Positions 1 through 6,720 of a DNA stretch of 7,783 nucleotides are shown one piece after another. Both the position numbers and the translations under genes were made by a program. The notes under the pieces are model-generated. The model saw only the letters and a list, made by a program, of their open reading frames with translations, had not been told where the DNA came from and made no database searches. The stretch spans positions 1-7,783 of the forward strand of contig SKVS01000329.1 of assembly GCA_007129335.1 (NCBI GenBank). The letters are read 5' to 3'. Each line of letters opens with the position of its first letter. The first letter of the stretch is position 1. The DNA is from Spirochaetaceae bacterium (GTDB lineage Bacteria > Spirochaetota > Spirochaetia > DSM-27196 > Salinispiraceae).

Positions 1-18
1 GAAATAGTAAAAACTAAC

Positions 19-47
19 TTTACCGATTCTCCCAGTGCCGTTATACT
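19..47 (+). promoter_or_regulatory. Possible sigma70-type promoter for the cydDC operon
   Basis: A -35-like TTTACC (19-24) is followed, after exactly 17 bases, by a -10-like TATACT (42-47, 5 of 6 matches to TATAAT). Transcription would begin around 53-55, at or beside the ATG at 55, and no Shine-Dalgarno sequence precedes that ATG. Together these suggest a leaderless or nearly leaderless transcript. The caveat is that the reading frame of the first gene is open to the left window edge, so the true start could lie upstream and this match could be chance. Confidence 0.35.
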
Positions 48-54
48 GCCACCT

Positions 55-2115
55 ATGGTAGCAAAAAATCCCTTAGTTCGATTTCTCTATGTCTTTGCAG
101 GCTTGCTCTTGACTGCCCTCGGGGCTCTGGGCGCGGTTTTACCGATTCTTCCCACAACCCCCTTCATTCTTCTTGCGGGTTTTTGCTTTGTGAAATCATC
201 AGAAAGACTACACCGATGGCTTATGAATCATCCCAAACTCGGTCCGGGCATCCACCGTATTCGGAACGGCCAGGGCATACCATTGAAAACCAAAGTTCTG
301 AGCACCGGACTTGCAGCCCTGACCCTCGGCAGTTTCGCCTTATGGGGAACAACAAACCTTCATGCCCGCATTGCCCTGGTGGTGGTCTTGACTGCAAAAA
401 TCATTGCCATGGTAAAAATCCCTACCTACAAACCCCAGGTTGAACCGGAATGGAATCAGAACAGTCCGGCTGGATCAACAACCACTCCGCCTTTCCGCAT
501 AACCCTGCCCCTTGGCATGACCCTGGGGGTGTTTCTGTTGGGAACCGGTTTTGTTCTGGCCCAAACCTTCCTCGCCCTTGGACTTGGTGCCTGGGCATTT
601 CAACTCATTGGGGGAAATGTTCTTTTTCCTTCCCTGGTGCTTGGGCTGGTAGGTCTGCGATGGATATTTATGTTGGCGAACCGGTACCTTGCTTCCACCA
701 TTTCCCAATCGGTACGGAAGGAAACCAGGGCAGTTTTGTACCGGGAGCTGGGTTTCAGAGGTTCGGATGAAATCCGGGAAATGGGCCAGGGCGTTCTTCA
801 CGAACTGCTGAACGATAAGGTAGAGGCTCTGGATCCCCTGTACAGCCTGTACGTACCCCAGCTCTGGATTGGAATTCTATCCCCCCTGGTAGCCCTGGGT
901 GTCATGGTTTATCATGATTGGTTCATTGCAGCCGGGCTATTCCTGCTCATTCCCCTTGCGCCCCTTATTTTGGGGATTCTTCGGAAACGGTTTCAGGTGG
1001 TGGGTGGTCAGTATTCTGCTGCTGCTTCGGATCTGGGTTCCTGGTATGTGGAGAGTATTCGGGCAATTCCCACCCTGACCTTGTTTCAGCGGGTTTCCTC
1101 CTATAGCCAAAAGCTTTTCCGGGCAAGCTCCCGGCTCCGGGACAAGACCATCGGCTTGTTAGCGGTGAATCAGCTTGCCTTGTTGCTGGTAGAGTTGTTC
1201 TTTTCCCTGAGCCTTTTGCTGGTTGCTACAGCTCTGGGGTATTTCCGGTACCAGGAAGGGCATATCGGTCCGGCCTTTGCTCTGGCCCTCCCGTTTCTTG
1301 TCATTGAATTGATTCGGCCCATTAACCTGGTGGGAGCCTTTTTCTTTGCCGGTGCTGCGGGAAGACAGGCCAAAAAATCCCTGGAAGAATATGCAAACCG
1401 CATAATTCAAACCCGCAAACAGGAATATACAGACTGGAGCACCAATCAGGAAAATTCCCAGGCTCTCCTTGTTGACATTCCTGCCCGGGGACTGGTTATA
1501 CGGGATCTGGGGTTTTCCTATCCTAATGCTCCGGAAAAACAAATACTCCAGGGTTTTAACCTTACGGTTGAACCTGGGGAAATTGTTGGACTCCAGGGAC
1601 CCAGCGGCAGCGGCAAAACGACCCTGGCAAAGTTGATCCTCGGTTTCCATACACCCTGCCAAGGGGGTATATTTCTGGATGGACAAAATGTGGCCCGAAT
1701 GAGCCAAAATGGGTCCATAGGATATTTACCCCAGCGGCCCTATGTATTTTCTGGGTCCTTGAGGGAGAATATTCAAATGGGCAATACTGCCTTGTCCGAT
1801 GAGGATATTCGCCGGGCCCTCGAGGCTGCGGGAATTGGGGATTTTATTCGCCGAGGTCTGGATACCCCCCTCGGGGAAGATGCAGCCCGGATATCCGGAG
1901 GGGAAAGGCTGCGTATTGCCCTGGCCCGGGTCTTTGCTCAGGGTTCTTCCTATATTGTTCTCGATGAACCCACCGCCGAATTGGATTCGCTGAGCGAGTT
2001 CAATATTTGGACTCAGTTACGGAGCACCGGCCTTGGAGTTCTGCTCATTGCCCATCGTCGATCGACCCTGGAAGGGTGTACCCGCATTGTATCGCTTCAG
2101 GGGGTCCGGGTATGA
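55..2115 (+). CDS. cydD: DUF454 (YbaN-like) domain fused to CydD, ABC exporter subunit for cytochrome bd assembly
   Basis: This is one subunit of the heterodimeric inner-membrane CydDC transporter. In E. coli CydDC is required for cytochrome bd maturation; it was described as exporting cysteine and glutathione, and later structural work argued for heme transport. Residues about 6-126 match DUF454/YbaN, with the hallmark LPILPTTPF near residue 30, a following FCFVKSS and two further hydrophobic segments. A Pro/Ser/Thr linker (about 127-147) leads into the six-helix ABC permease (about 150-435), where VEALD and YVPQL (257-270) are CydD-like. The ATPase is intact: Walker A GPSGSGKT (515-522), Q-loop Gln560, signature SGGER (614-618), Walker B YIVLDEP (633-639) and H-loop His667. 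At 686 residues it is roughly 100 longer than a usual CydD, which the extra domain explains. The ATG at 55 is chosen because DUF454 similarity starts a few residues later, but the frame is open back to base 1 and no ribosome site is seen. The stop overlaps cydC. The CydD assignment over a generic exporter rests on the partner being CydC-like. Confidence 0.87.
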   Translation: MVAKNPLVRFLYVFAGLLLTALGALGAVLPILPTTPFILLAGFCFVKSSERLHRWLMNHPKLGPGIHRIRNGQGIPLKTKVLSTGLAALTLGSFALWGTTNLHARIALVVVLTAKIIAMVKIPTYKPQVEPEWNQNSPAGSTTTPPFRITLPLGMTLGVFLLGTGFVLAQTFLALGLGAWAFQLIGGNVLFPSLVLGLVGLRWIFMLANRYLASTISQSVRKETRAVLYRELGFRGSDEIREMGQGVLHELLNDKVEALDPLYSLYVPQLWIGILSPLVALGVMVYHDWFIAAGLFLLIPLAPLILGILRKRFQVVGGQYSAAASDLGSWYVESIRAIPTLTLFQRVSSYSQKLFRASSRLRDKTIGLLAVNQLALLLVELFFSLSLLLVATALGYFRYQEGHIGPAFALALPFLVIELIRPINLVGAFFFAGAAGRQAKKSLEEYANRIIQTRKQEYTDWSTNQENSQALLVDIPARGLVIRDLGFSYPNAPEKQILQGFNLTVEPGEIVGLQGPSGSGKTTLAKLILGFHTPCQGGIFLDGQNVARMSQNGSIGYLPQRPYVFSGSLRENIQMGNTALSDEDIRRALEAAGIGDFIRRGLDTPLGEDAARISGGERLRIALARVFAQGSSYIVLDEPTAELDSLSEFNIWTQLRSTGLGVLLIAHRRSTLEGCTRIVSLQGVRV
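2099..2104 (+). promoter_or_regulatory. Ribosome binding site deciding the cydC start
   Basis: AGGGGG lies 7 bases before the ATG at 2112. It supports that start over any in-frame upstream alternative, which would overlap the end of cydD by about 100 bases. The site lies inside the last codons of cydD, which fits translational coupling. Confidence 0.6.
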
Positions 2116-3935
2116 TTATTTCTGCTTTGTCCAAGAATCCCCTGGGCCGGCTGTTGCCCTCTGTTCGGCCCCACCTGGCCATGGTTGCCCTGAGCACATT
2201 GTTGCGTTTGCTAAATTTGTTCCTGGGAATGGTTCTGTTTGGATTCAGTGGGTATCTGCTGGCCAGGACCCTGCTGTTTGGAACATCTCCTGGCAGGGTC
2301 GACTGGCTGCTGCTCATAGGAGCGGGCTTCATGAAAGCCGGGGCCCGGTACGGAGAGCAGATTTTCGGCCATGTTGCGGCTTTTCGAATTCTGGATACCC
2401 TCAGGCAGAACATTTTTACCTCCCTTACCAAACGGCCGATTCATACCTTAAGCGGTCTGAGAACCGGAGATCTGGTATCCCGGGCAATGGGAGATGTTGA
2501 ACTGGTAGAGATTTTTTTCGCCCACACCCTCGCTCCGGGAATAACCGCCGTGGTGTTTGTTTTTGGTACATCCGTACTTTCGGGGTTCCTGGTACATCCT
2601 CTGGTTGGCGCTGTACTGTTCCTCCTGTACAGCACCGCAGGAATCATTTTGCCCCTGGTATTCCAGAAGGTTACCACCCCGGCGGGAAGGGAGAACAGAC
2701 AGTTCATGGGGAGACTGAGCACCAGGATTCACGAATCCTTAAGCGGGATTCAGGACATTGCGGCCTTTGGTGCGGTTGAACATCAGATTCGGGAAATGAC
2801 CAGGTTTGCTTCCCGTGCTTATGCCCTGAACCGAAATCTTTCTCTGCTCAGCGGGATCAGAGACATATTGGTTGACGGTTTTTTATTGGGCAGTCTATTG
2901 ATTCTGCTTTTCGGGGGTTACATCCTGTATCCCCAGGGGAATCCGGCTGTGTTATGGGGCCTGGTTGCAGCCTTCGCCGGCGGTTTCGGGGCCATTTTGG
3001 GTCTGAACAGAGCGGTTGACGATTTACCGAAAAGCTCCGCTGCGGCATCCCGTATTCTTGAGGTACTGCAGTTTCCCTGTAATGAAGTAGGCACCTTAAC
3101 AGAAACCTCAACAGAAACCCATACTGCAGGGGAAGCAACCAGCAGACCGGGTTTGGCTTTTGAGAATCGAGGTTTTCCCGACAAAACCCTGGATTTCCAG
3201 GGAGTGAGCTTTACCTACGGGGATAATCCCTCTACCAAGGGTTCTCCCACCCCATTCGACGACCCGGGAATCAGAAATGTTACTTTTTCCCTATCGCCGG
3301 GTGAACATGTCTTCCTTGCCGGCCGATCAGGGGCGGGAAAGTCTACAGTTGTGTCTCTCTTGTTGGGATTCGCCCAACCCCACCAGGGCCAGGTTCTGTT
3401 GGGAGGAATCCCGGTAACCCATATCGAACCGGAGCGGAGGTTTTCCATCATAAGCGCGGCCCGACAAAATGGAGTATTTGTACGGGGAACCGTTCAGGAA
3501 AACATTGAACTCGGCCTGCCTGCAGGCCAAACCGCTATTCCCACCCACGCACTGGAAATCCCTGACCTGCCCTTGCTCTTTACCCAGTTACCCGACGGAC
3601 CGGCAACCCAAACCAGCGGTACGGATGAGCAGATTTCCGGAGGACAGCGCCGGAGAATCCACCTTGCCGCAGCCCTTGCCCGAGATCCGGAAATTCTGGT
3701 TTTGGATGAGGCCTTTGCCGGTCTGGATGACCGGTTAAAACAGAAGGTTCGCTCCAGGCTGATTCGCTGGGCACAGGAGAACCGGGTTACCCTGGTGGAG
3801 GTTTCCCACGAAATGGCCGATGCCCGGGATGCTGACCGGGTGCTGGTAATGGACCGGGGAGAAATTGTGCAGGAAGGTACGTACCTCGATTTGGAGCAGC
3901 AAGAGGGGATGTTCCGGCAGCTGGCAGATCTGTAA
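2112..3935 (+). CDS. cydC: CydC, second ABC exporter subunit for cytochrome bd assembly
   Basis: This is the 607-residue partner of the preceding CydD fusion. The permease (about 20-300) has the CydC pattern after its first helices: an ARYGEQ stretch (78-83), then GHVAAFRILDTLR (86-98), then TGDLVSR (118-124) and DVE (128-130). CydC proteins carry a similar arrangement of RYxER, DATFRxLxxLR and SGDLLSR. The ATPase has Walker A GRSGAGKS (404-411), Gln452 as the likely Q-loop residue, signature SGGQ (509-512), Walker B EILVLDE (527-533), D-loop GLDD (537-540) and H-loop His566, so the catalytic residues are present. Between permease and ATPase lies a long Thr/Glu/Gly-rich stretch (about 320-360) with a small internal duplication, probably a flexible insertion. 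The start shares four bases with the cydD stop (ATGA). A 116-base gap follows before the next gene, without a convincing terminator. Confidence 0.87.
   Translation: MIISALSKNPLGRLLPSVRPHLAMVALSTLLRLLNLFLGMVLFGFSGYLLARTLLFGTSPGRVDWLLLIGAGFMKAGARYGEQIFGHVAAFRILDTLRQNIFTSLTKRPIHTLSGLRTGDLVSRAMGDVELVEIFFAHTLAPGITAVVFVFGTSVLSGFLVHPLVGAVLFLLYSTAGIILPLVFQKVTTPAGRENRQFMGRLSTRIHESLSGIQDIAAFGAVEHQIREMTRFASRAYALNRNLSLLSGIRDILVDGFLLGSLLILLFGGYILYPQGNPAVLWGLVAAFAGGFGAILGLNRAVDDLPKSSAAASRILEVLQFPCNEVGTLTETSTETHTAGEATSRPGLAFENRGFPDKTLDFQGVSFTYGDNPSTKGSPTPFDDPGIRNVTFSLSPGEHVFLAGRSGAGKSTVVSLLLGFAQPHQGQVLLGGIPVTHIEPERRFSIISAARQNGVFVRGTVQENIELGLPAGQTAIPTHALEIPDLPLLFTQLPDGPATQTSGTDEQISGGQRRRIHLAAALARDPEILVLDEAFAGLDDRLKQKVRSRLIRWAQENRVTLVEVSHEMADARDADRVLVMDRGEIVQEGTYLDLEQQEGMFRQLADL
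3096..3119 (+). repeat. 12-bp tandem duplication inside cydC
   Basis: Two adjacent 12-base units, TTAACAGAAACC and TCAACAGAAACC, differ at one base. They add a duplicated four-residue unit rich in Thr and Glu in the linker between the CydC permease and ATPase. The unit is a multiple of three, so the frame is kept. A recent slippage or a tolerated linker insertion is likely. Confidence 0.75.
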
Positions 3936-3965
3936 CCCCAGCCATCTTGTTGGTAGTGTCTTCAA

Positions 3966-3973
3966 GGGGGGGG
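3966..3973 (+). repeat. G8 homopolymer upstream of the CIA30 gene
   Basis: Eight consecutive G residues lie in the gap between cydC and the CIA30-domain gene, about 78 bases before that gene's start. Poly-G tracts upstream of genes are known slippage sites in some spirochaetes, for example upstream of certain tpr genes in Treponema pallidum. Here no promoter is clearly positioned next to the tract, so any regulatory role is only a possibility. Confidence 0.5.
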
Positions 3974-4046
3974 AGTTTTCCATTGCCCGAACCCCTGGTA
4001 GCGCAGAAACTTTCCCTATTCCTGACAAATAAAAACAAGTATTTTT

Positions 4047-4067
4047 ATCCTATGAAAAAGATAGGAT
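4047..4067 (+). promoter_or_regulatory. Perfect inverted repeat covering the CIA30 start codon
   Basis: ATCCTAT (4047-4053) and ATAGGAT (4061-4067) are exact reverse complements around the 7-base spacer GAAAAAG. The first two bases of the ATG at 4052 are in the left arm. In RNA this would form a small hairpin around the start codon; in DNA it could be an operator. The right arm also contains AGGA (4063-4066), placed as a Shine-Dalgarno for an internal ATG at 4073, but starting there would remove most of the signal peptide. The stem is short and A/T-rich, so its strength is uncertain. Confidence 0.45.
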
Positions 4068-4615
4068 TCATTATGCTTATTGCCGGAATAGTAACACCTG
4101 CCTGGTCAGGGGACATGGTTATTAGTCATTTTGCCCAAGGGGCTGTTACCCTGGATGGATGGCAATGGCAGGGTTTTGCAGACACGGTTATGGGCGGCAG
4201 ATCAACCCTGGAGTCTCCCGGACTGGTGAACACCGAATACGGACCTGCTCTGCGGCTGGCAGGTCAGGTGGTTACCCGGGGAGGAGGATTTATCCAGGTT
4301 CGACTTCAAAACCAGGGAATTTTTAATGCCGATGCATTCCGAGGTGTGGAAGTGGAGCTGCGGGCGCGTCGAGCCGGTTCCTACTACGTGTTTGCCCGGA
4401 CCCGGGATAATAGTTTTCCCTGGAGCTACTACGGAGCTCCTTTGCAGTTGAGTCAGGAGAAACAGGTCATTCAAATTCTCTGGTCAGATTTTCAAGGGCA
4501 AGCTACCCTGAGGCGGACTATTCGGCCCCATTTGCTCACCAGTCTTGCCCTGGTTGCGGCGTACGAGGATTTTCAGGCGGATCTGGAAATTTTCCGCGTG
4601 GGATTATTTCAATAA
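4052..4615 (+). CDS. Exported CIA30-domain protein of unknown function
   Basis: This 187-residue protein has an N-terminal signal peptide: MKK, a hydrophobic core to about residue 16, and a probable signal peptidase I site after Ala-Trp-Ser (17-19). The rest resembles the CIA30 family (NDUFAF1-like, related in fold to CBM11-type beta sandwiches). Diagnostic features are DTVMGGRS (44-51), GGGFIQVRL (77-85), FRGVEVELR (96-104), the YYVFARTRD stretch (111-119), Trp144 with Asp146, and a final LEIFRVGL (178-185). In eukaryotes CIA30 helps assemble mitochondrial complex I; the role of secreted bacterial members is not established, and the fold could bind carbohydrate or protein. The start is chosen for the signal peptide although no Shine-Dalgarno is visible; a TTG at 3947 would add 35 unlikely residues. 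It follows cydC by 116 bases on the same strand. Confidence 0.75.
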   Translation: MKKIGFIMLIAGIVTPAWSGDMVISHFAQGAVTLDGWQWQGFADTVMGGRSTLESPGLVNTEYGPALRLAGQVVTRGGGFIQVRLQNQGIFNADAFRGVEVELRARRAGSYYVFARTRDNSFPWSYYGAPLQLSQEKQVIQILWSDFQGQATLRRTIRPHLLTSLALVAAYEDFQADLEIFRVGLFQ

Positions 4616-4650
4616 ATCTGATAAATATTGTAATAAATATACCATTTGGT

Positions 4651-4672
4651 AGATGTCTTGGGACAAGCATCT
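4651..4672 (+). terminator. Hairpin between the CIA30 gene and the lipoprotein gene
   Basis: AGATG (4651-4655) pairs with CATCT (4668-4672), and CTTG (4657-4660) pairs with CAAG (4664-4667). This gives a nine-pair stem with one bulged T at 4656 and a GGA loop. It begins 36 bases after the CIA30 stop and is followed by TTATATG, a weak T-rich tail. It may be a weak terminator, or a leader structure before the lipoprotein ribosome site. I found no convincing promoter pair between it and the next gene, so readthrough remains possible. Confidence 0.35.
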
Positions 4673-4700
4673 TTATATGTTGATTCAAAACAACAGGTAA

Positions 4701-4705
4701 AGGAG
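4701..4705 (+). promoter_or_regulatory. Ribosome binding site fixing a TTG start
   Basis: A strong AGGAG (within AAAGGAG) sits 6 bases before the TTG at 4712. It decides the lipoprotein start in favour of TTG, which directly produces a compact lipoprotein signal peptide. Confidence 0.8.
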
Positions 4706-4711
4706 CTTTCT

Positions 4712-6619
4712 TTGAAAACACGAGTTTTAGTTTTTACCATGAGCGCTTTTGTTATGGTTTTGATTGCGTTAGCCGGATGTTCGAGCCCAGTTGGAGTCGA
4801 CAATTCCTCCATCGGTTCCAGTCAGCCAGTAGGAGCAAATCCTGAATCCGGACAAAATCAGCCAGATAGCACAAATCCAGAATCGGAGTCTGAACAAGAT
4901 GGTCAAGGAGAAACAGATTCTGGAGTTACTATTATGTTTGACAGTGAATTTGGCGGCCTTTTGGCACCCCTGCAAAAAACAGGTTCTGCACCGGCAGCTG
5001 TGAGCACAAATTCTTCTGGCCGAATCCGGCTTCCAGAAGGTAACGGCTTACAGTTCACAGACCCTAATGGCGTGACCTATTACGCCGCCGGATGGTCGAC
5101 GATGAATACCGAAGATCAGGGTACCAACACCGGACTTAACCTTTTGTTGCCCTCGCCAGAGGTGTTTATTCCCGGCTATGAGTATACGTTCACCGAGAAT
5201 ACCACTCTCTATCCCCGCTGGACCCGGGATCCGGTGCAGATCGTTTACATGTTGAATGACTTCGCTACCGGTGACCCCATTGACCCGATCACCTCGGGCC
5301 CCATCTACGCCGAGCTCGACGAAATTGTGATGGAGACCTGGAGCGAGTTTTCTGCCCGGATGAATCCCCCCTATACGGTGCCCAGTCAGTTCGATATTTT
5401 CGAATGGCGGGCGACCAGTGTCACGTCTTATCCTTCGGTGGATGGCCGCAAGCCCGGGCGCAGTGCCACCGTCGGCCATTTCGATCCAACGGCGACCACG
5501 GGAGATTTTCGGGCGGTCTATATAACCCATGAGATTATGCGCCAGCAAGAGATCTCCTTCGATTATGCCACTCCCGGGGTACCCAACGAGACCCGCAAGG
5601 CCTTCTGGAATGGGGTGCTCAATCCCGCGAGTGGCCCTGATCCCAATTCCCCTTGGTACTTTGAATGGCCGGCGGACCCCGAGCGCACTGGCCTGGATTT
5701 TGCTGGGTGGTTCGATGTCTACGAGTTGAATGATGAATATTGGCCTCAAACGAGCATTATCCGGCGGGCTGACTACGACATCGATCTGATTGCCCGGTGG
5801 CGGGCCACCGTAACCTTCAATTCCAATGGAGGCACGGCCATAGCCCCCGTGATCCTCGACGAGGGCGAAGTGCTCAGCGCTCCCGCTGACCCGGTTCCTC
5901 CGATATCCGGGGATATTTTTGACGGCTGGTTTACCGACCCGGGGCTCACGAGTCCCTACGATTTCAGCCACCCCGTGGCAGGGCACTTGACCTTGTATGC
6001 GGGGTATTCAGCGCCGTTTGCGGTCGGAGACACAGGACCGGCAGGTGGTACCATTTTCTATGTTGCTCAAGATGCCAGTGCCGGGTGGCGCTACCTGGAA
6101 GCTGCCCCGGCGGACTTGGCTGGTACGTATCAGTGGGGATTGTGGGGCACTGAAGGAACGTTGAACAACCGGGATTTTGAATGGTTCACAAGTAGTTCCC
6201 ATAACTCATTTGGTGGTGGATTAGCCTCTACCCAAGCAATCATCGATAGGATCATCGCAAGTATTGATTCTCAAAAATCAAGCTATGCGTCGACCACAGC
6301 TGCCCATGCCGCAGATACCTACAGTATTGAAAACAGTGGTGTCACCTATGATGACTGGTACCTGCCATCGGTGAATGAGCTGTTGGAAATACAGTCCCTG
6401 TGGGTGAGCCTGGGAATGGTGAATGATCAGAGTTCCGTAACGAACCGCTACTGGACCTCGACTTCCTATCCTGCGCCGGGGTACAGCATCGGCCAGATGG
6501 AGTCCAGGGCTTTCACTGTGGGGCGGAATCCTGAGAACGGTACTCTGACTCTGGATTTTCCTGCCGCAGTCACTCAACGGATTGCCGAGCGTCGGGTGCG
6601 CCCCATTCGCCGCTTTTAA
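4712..6619 (+). CDS. Surface lipoprotein with InlB-like (Listeria-Bacteroides) repeats and a DUF1566-type C-terminal domain
   Basis: This 635-residue protein starts at TTG. Its signal peptide ends in the lipobox Leu-Ala-Gly-Cys (20-23), so Cys23 should be lipidated. A low-complexity Ser/Asn/Pro/Gln/Glu linker follows (24-70). Four beta-rich modules of the Listeria-Bacteroides repeat type can be traced at about 72-170, 174-270, 279-363 and 365-432. The last is clearest: TVTFNSNGG, then FDGWFTDPG, then a closing LTLYAGY. Modules two and three are divergent. The C-terminal part (about 437-635) resembles DUF1566: GGTIFYV, GWRYLEAAP, DDWYLPSVNEL (547-557), YWTSTS (580-585) and a terminal VRPIRRF. 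Such proteins are usually surface exposed with unknown binding partners. Hand-counted G+C is about 47% at 4741-4980, about 59% at 5281-6000 and about 46% at 6121-6360, so the middle looks compositionally foreign to the ends. The + strand neighbour upstream is the CIA30 gene; downstream the next gene is convergent. Confidence 0.82.
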   Translation: MKTRVLVFTMSAFVMVLIALAGCSSPVGVDNSSIGSSQPVGANPESGQNQPDSTNPESESEQDGQGETDSGVTIMFDSEFGGLLAPLQKTGSAPAAVSTNSSGRIRLPEGNGLQFTDPNGVTYYAAGWSTMNTEDQGTNTGLNLLLPSPEVFIPGYEYTFTENTTLYPRWTRDPVQIVYMLNDFATGDPIDPITSGPIYAELDEIVMETWSEFSARMNPPYTVPSQFDIFEWRATSVTSYPSVDGRKPGRSATVGHFDPTATTGDFRAVYITHEIMRQQEISFDYATPGVPNETRKAFWNGVLNPASGPDPNSPWYFEWPADPERTGLDFAGWFDVYELNDEYWPQTSIIRRADYDIDLIARWRATVTFNSNGGTAIAPVILDEGEVLSAPADPVPPISGDIFDGWFTDPGLTSPYDFSHPVAGHLTLYAGYSAPFAVGDTGPAGGTIFYVAQDASAGWRYLEAAPADLAGTYQWGLWGTEGTLNNRDFEWFTSSSHNSFGGGLASTQAIIDRIIASIDSQKSSYASTTAAHAADTYSIENSGVTYDDWYLPSVNELLEIQSLWVSLGMVNDQSSVTNRYWTSTSYPAPGYSIGQMESRAFTVGRNPENGTLTLDFPAAVTQRIAERRVRPIRRF

Positions 6620-6636
6620 ACACCGAGAAAAGTGTC

Positions 6637-6720
6637 TAAACGCAGGATCTAGCTTGTTTTTGCGATCATAAACGCAAAAAATACATTGATTCTGCGTTTA
6701 TTCCTTGTCCCTGTTCTTTT
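6637..6720. terminator. Nested inverted repeats, probable terminator between convergent genes
   Basis: TAAACGCAG (6637-6645) is the exact reverse complement of CTGCGTTTA (6692-6700), and the stem extends inward by three more pairs, one of them G-U. A second direct copy, TAAACGCA (6669-6676), can instead pair with TGCGTTTA (6693-6700) across a 16-base loop. On the + strand a pyrimidine-rich TTCCTTGTCCC and a TTTT at 6717-6720 follow. This fits transcription stopping after the lipoprotein gene. Termination from the - strand is less clear, because no clean T tract follows in that direction. The two alternative pairings are unusual for a simple terminator. Confidence 0.5.
6657..6680. repeat. Inner inverted repeat TTTTTGCG / CGCAAAAA
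   Basis: TTTTTGCG (6657-6664) and CGCAAAAA (6673-6680) form a perfect 8-bp inverted repeat around the 8-base spacer ATCATAAA. It is nested inside the larger 6637-6700 stem, and its right arm overlaps the second TAAACGCA copy, so the structures exclude each other in part. The T run lies before and the A run after the GC core, the opposite of a standard intrinsic terminator. A protein-binding palindrome is the alternative. Confidence 0.45.

Noticed and set aside
1159..1707. 182-codon - strand open frame opposite the cydD permease and ATPase
   Set aside because: The protein has no recognisable motif, while the + strand frame here carries clear CydD permease sequence and the Walker A motif.
2007..2111. 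Upstream extension of cydC by 35 codons
   Set aside because: It would overlap the conserved end of the CydD ATPase, including its H-loop region. The added residues look like out-of-frame sequence, and the ATG at 2112 has its own ribosome site.
3900..3945. Possible terminator after cydC (GCTGG pairing with CCAGC)
   Set aside because: The stem is only five pairs with a 13-base loop spanning the stop codon, and no T tract follows.
4646..4711. Upstream TTG start for the lipoprotein at 4646
   Set aside because: It has no ribosome site, begins inside the 4651-4672 hairpin region and would add 22 residues before a well-formed lipoprotein signal peptide. The TTG at 4712 has AGGAG at ideal spacing.
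4616..4711. Promoter for the lipoprotein gene in the A/T-rich gap (for example TGTAAT at 4629 or TATATG at 4674)
   Set aside because: The -10-like hexamers are expected by chance in A/T-rich DNA, and none has an acceptable -35 at the right spacing.
5048..5986. Long open frame of 312 codons on the - strand, opposite the lipoprotein gene
   Set aside because: It lies entirely within the lipoprotein gene, starts at GTG without a good ribosome site and has a Gly/Arg/Pro/Ile-rich composition typical of an antisense shadow of a G+C-rich gene. No recognisable domain is seen. The + strand frame has a lipobox and family motifs.
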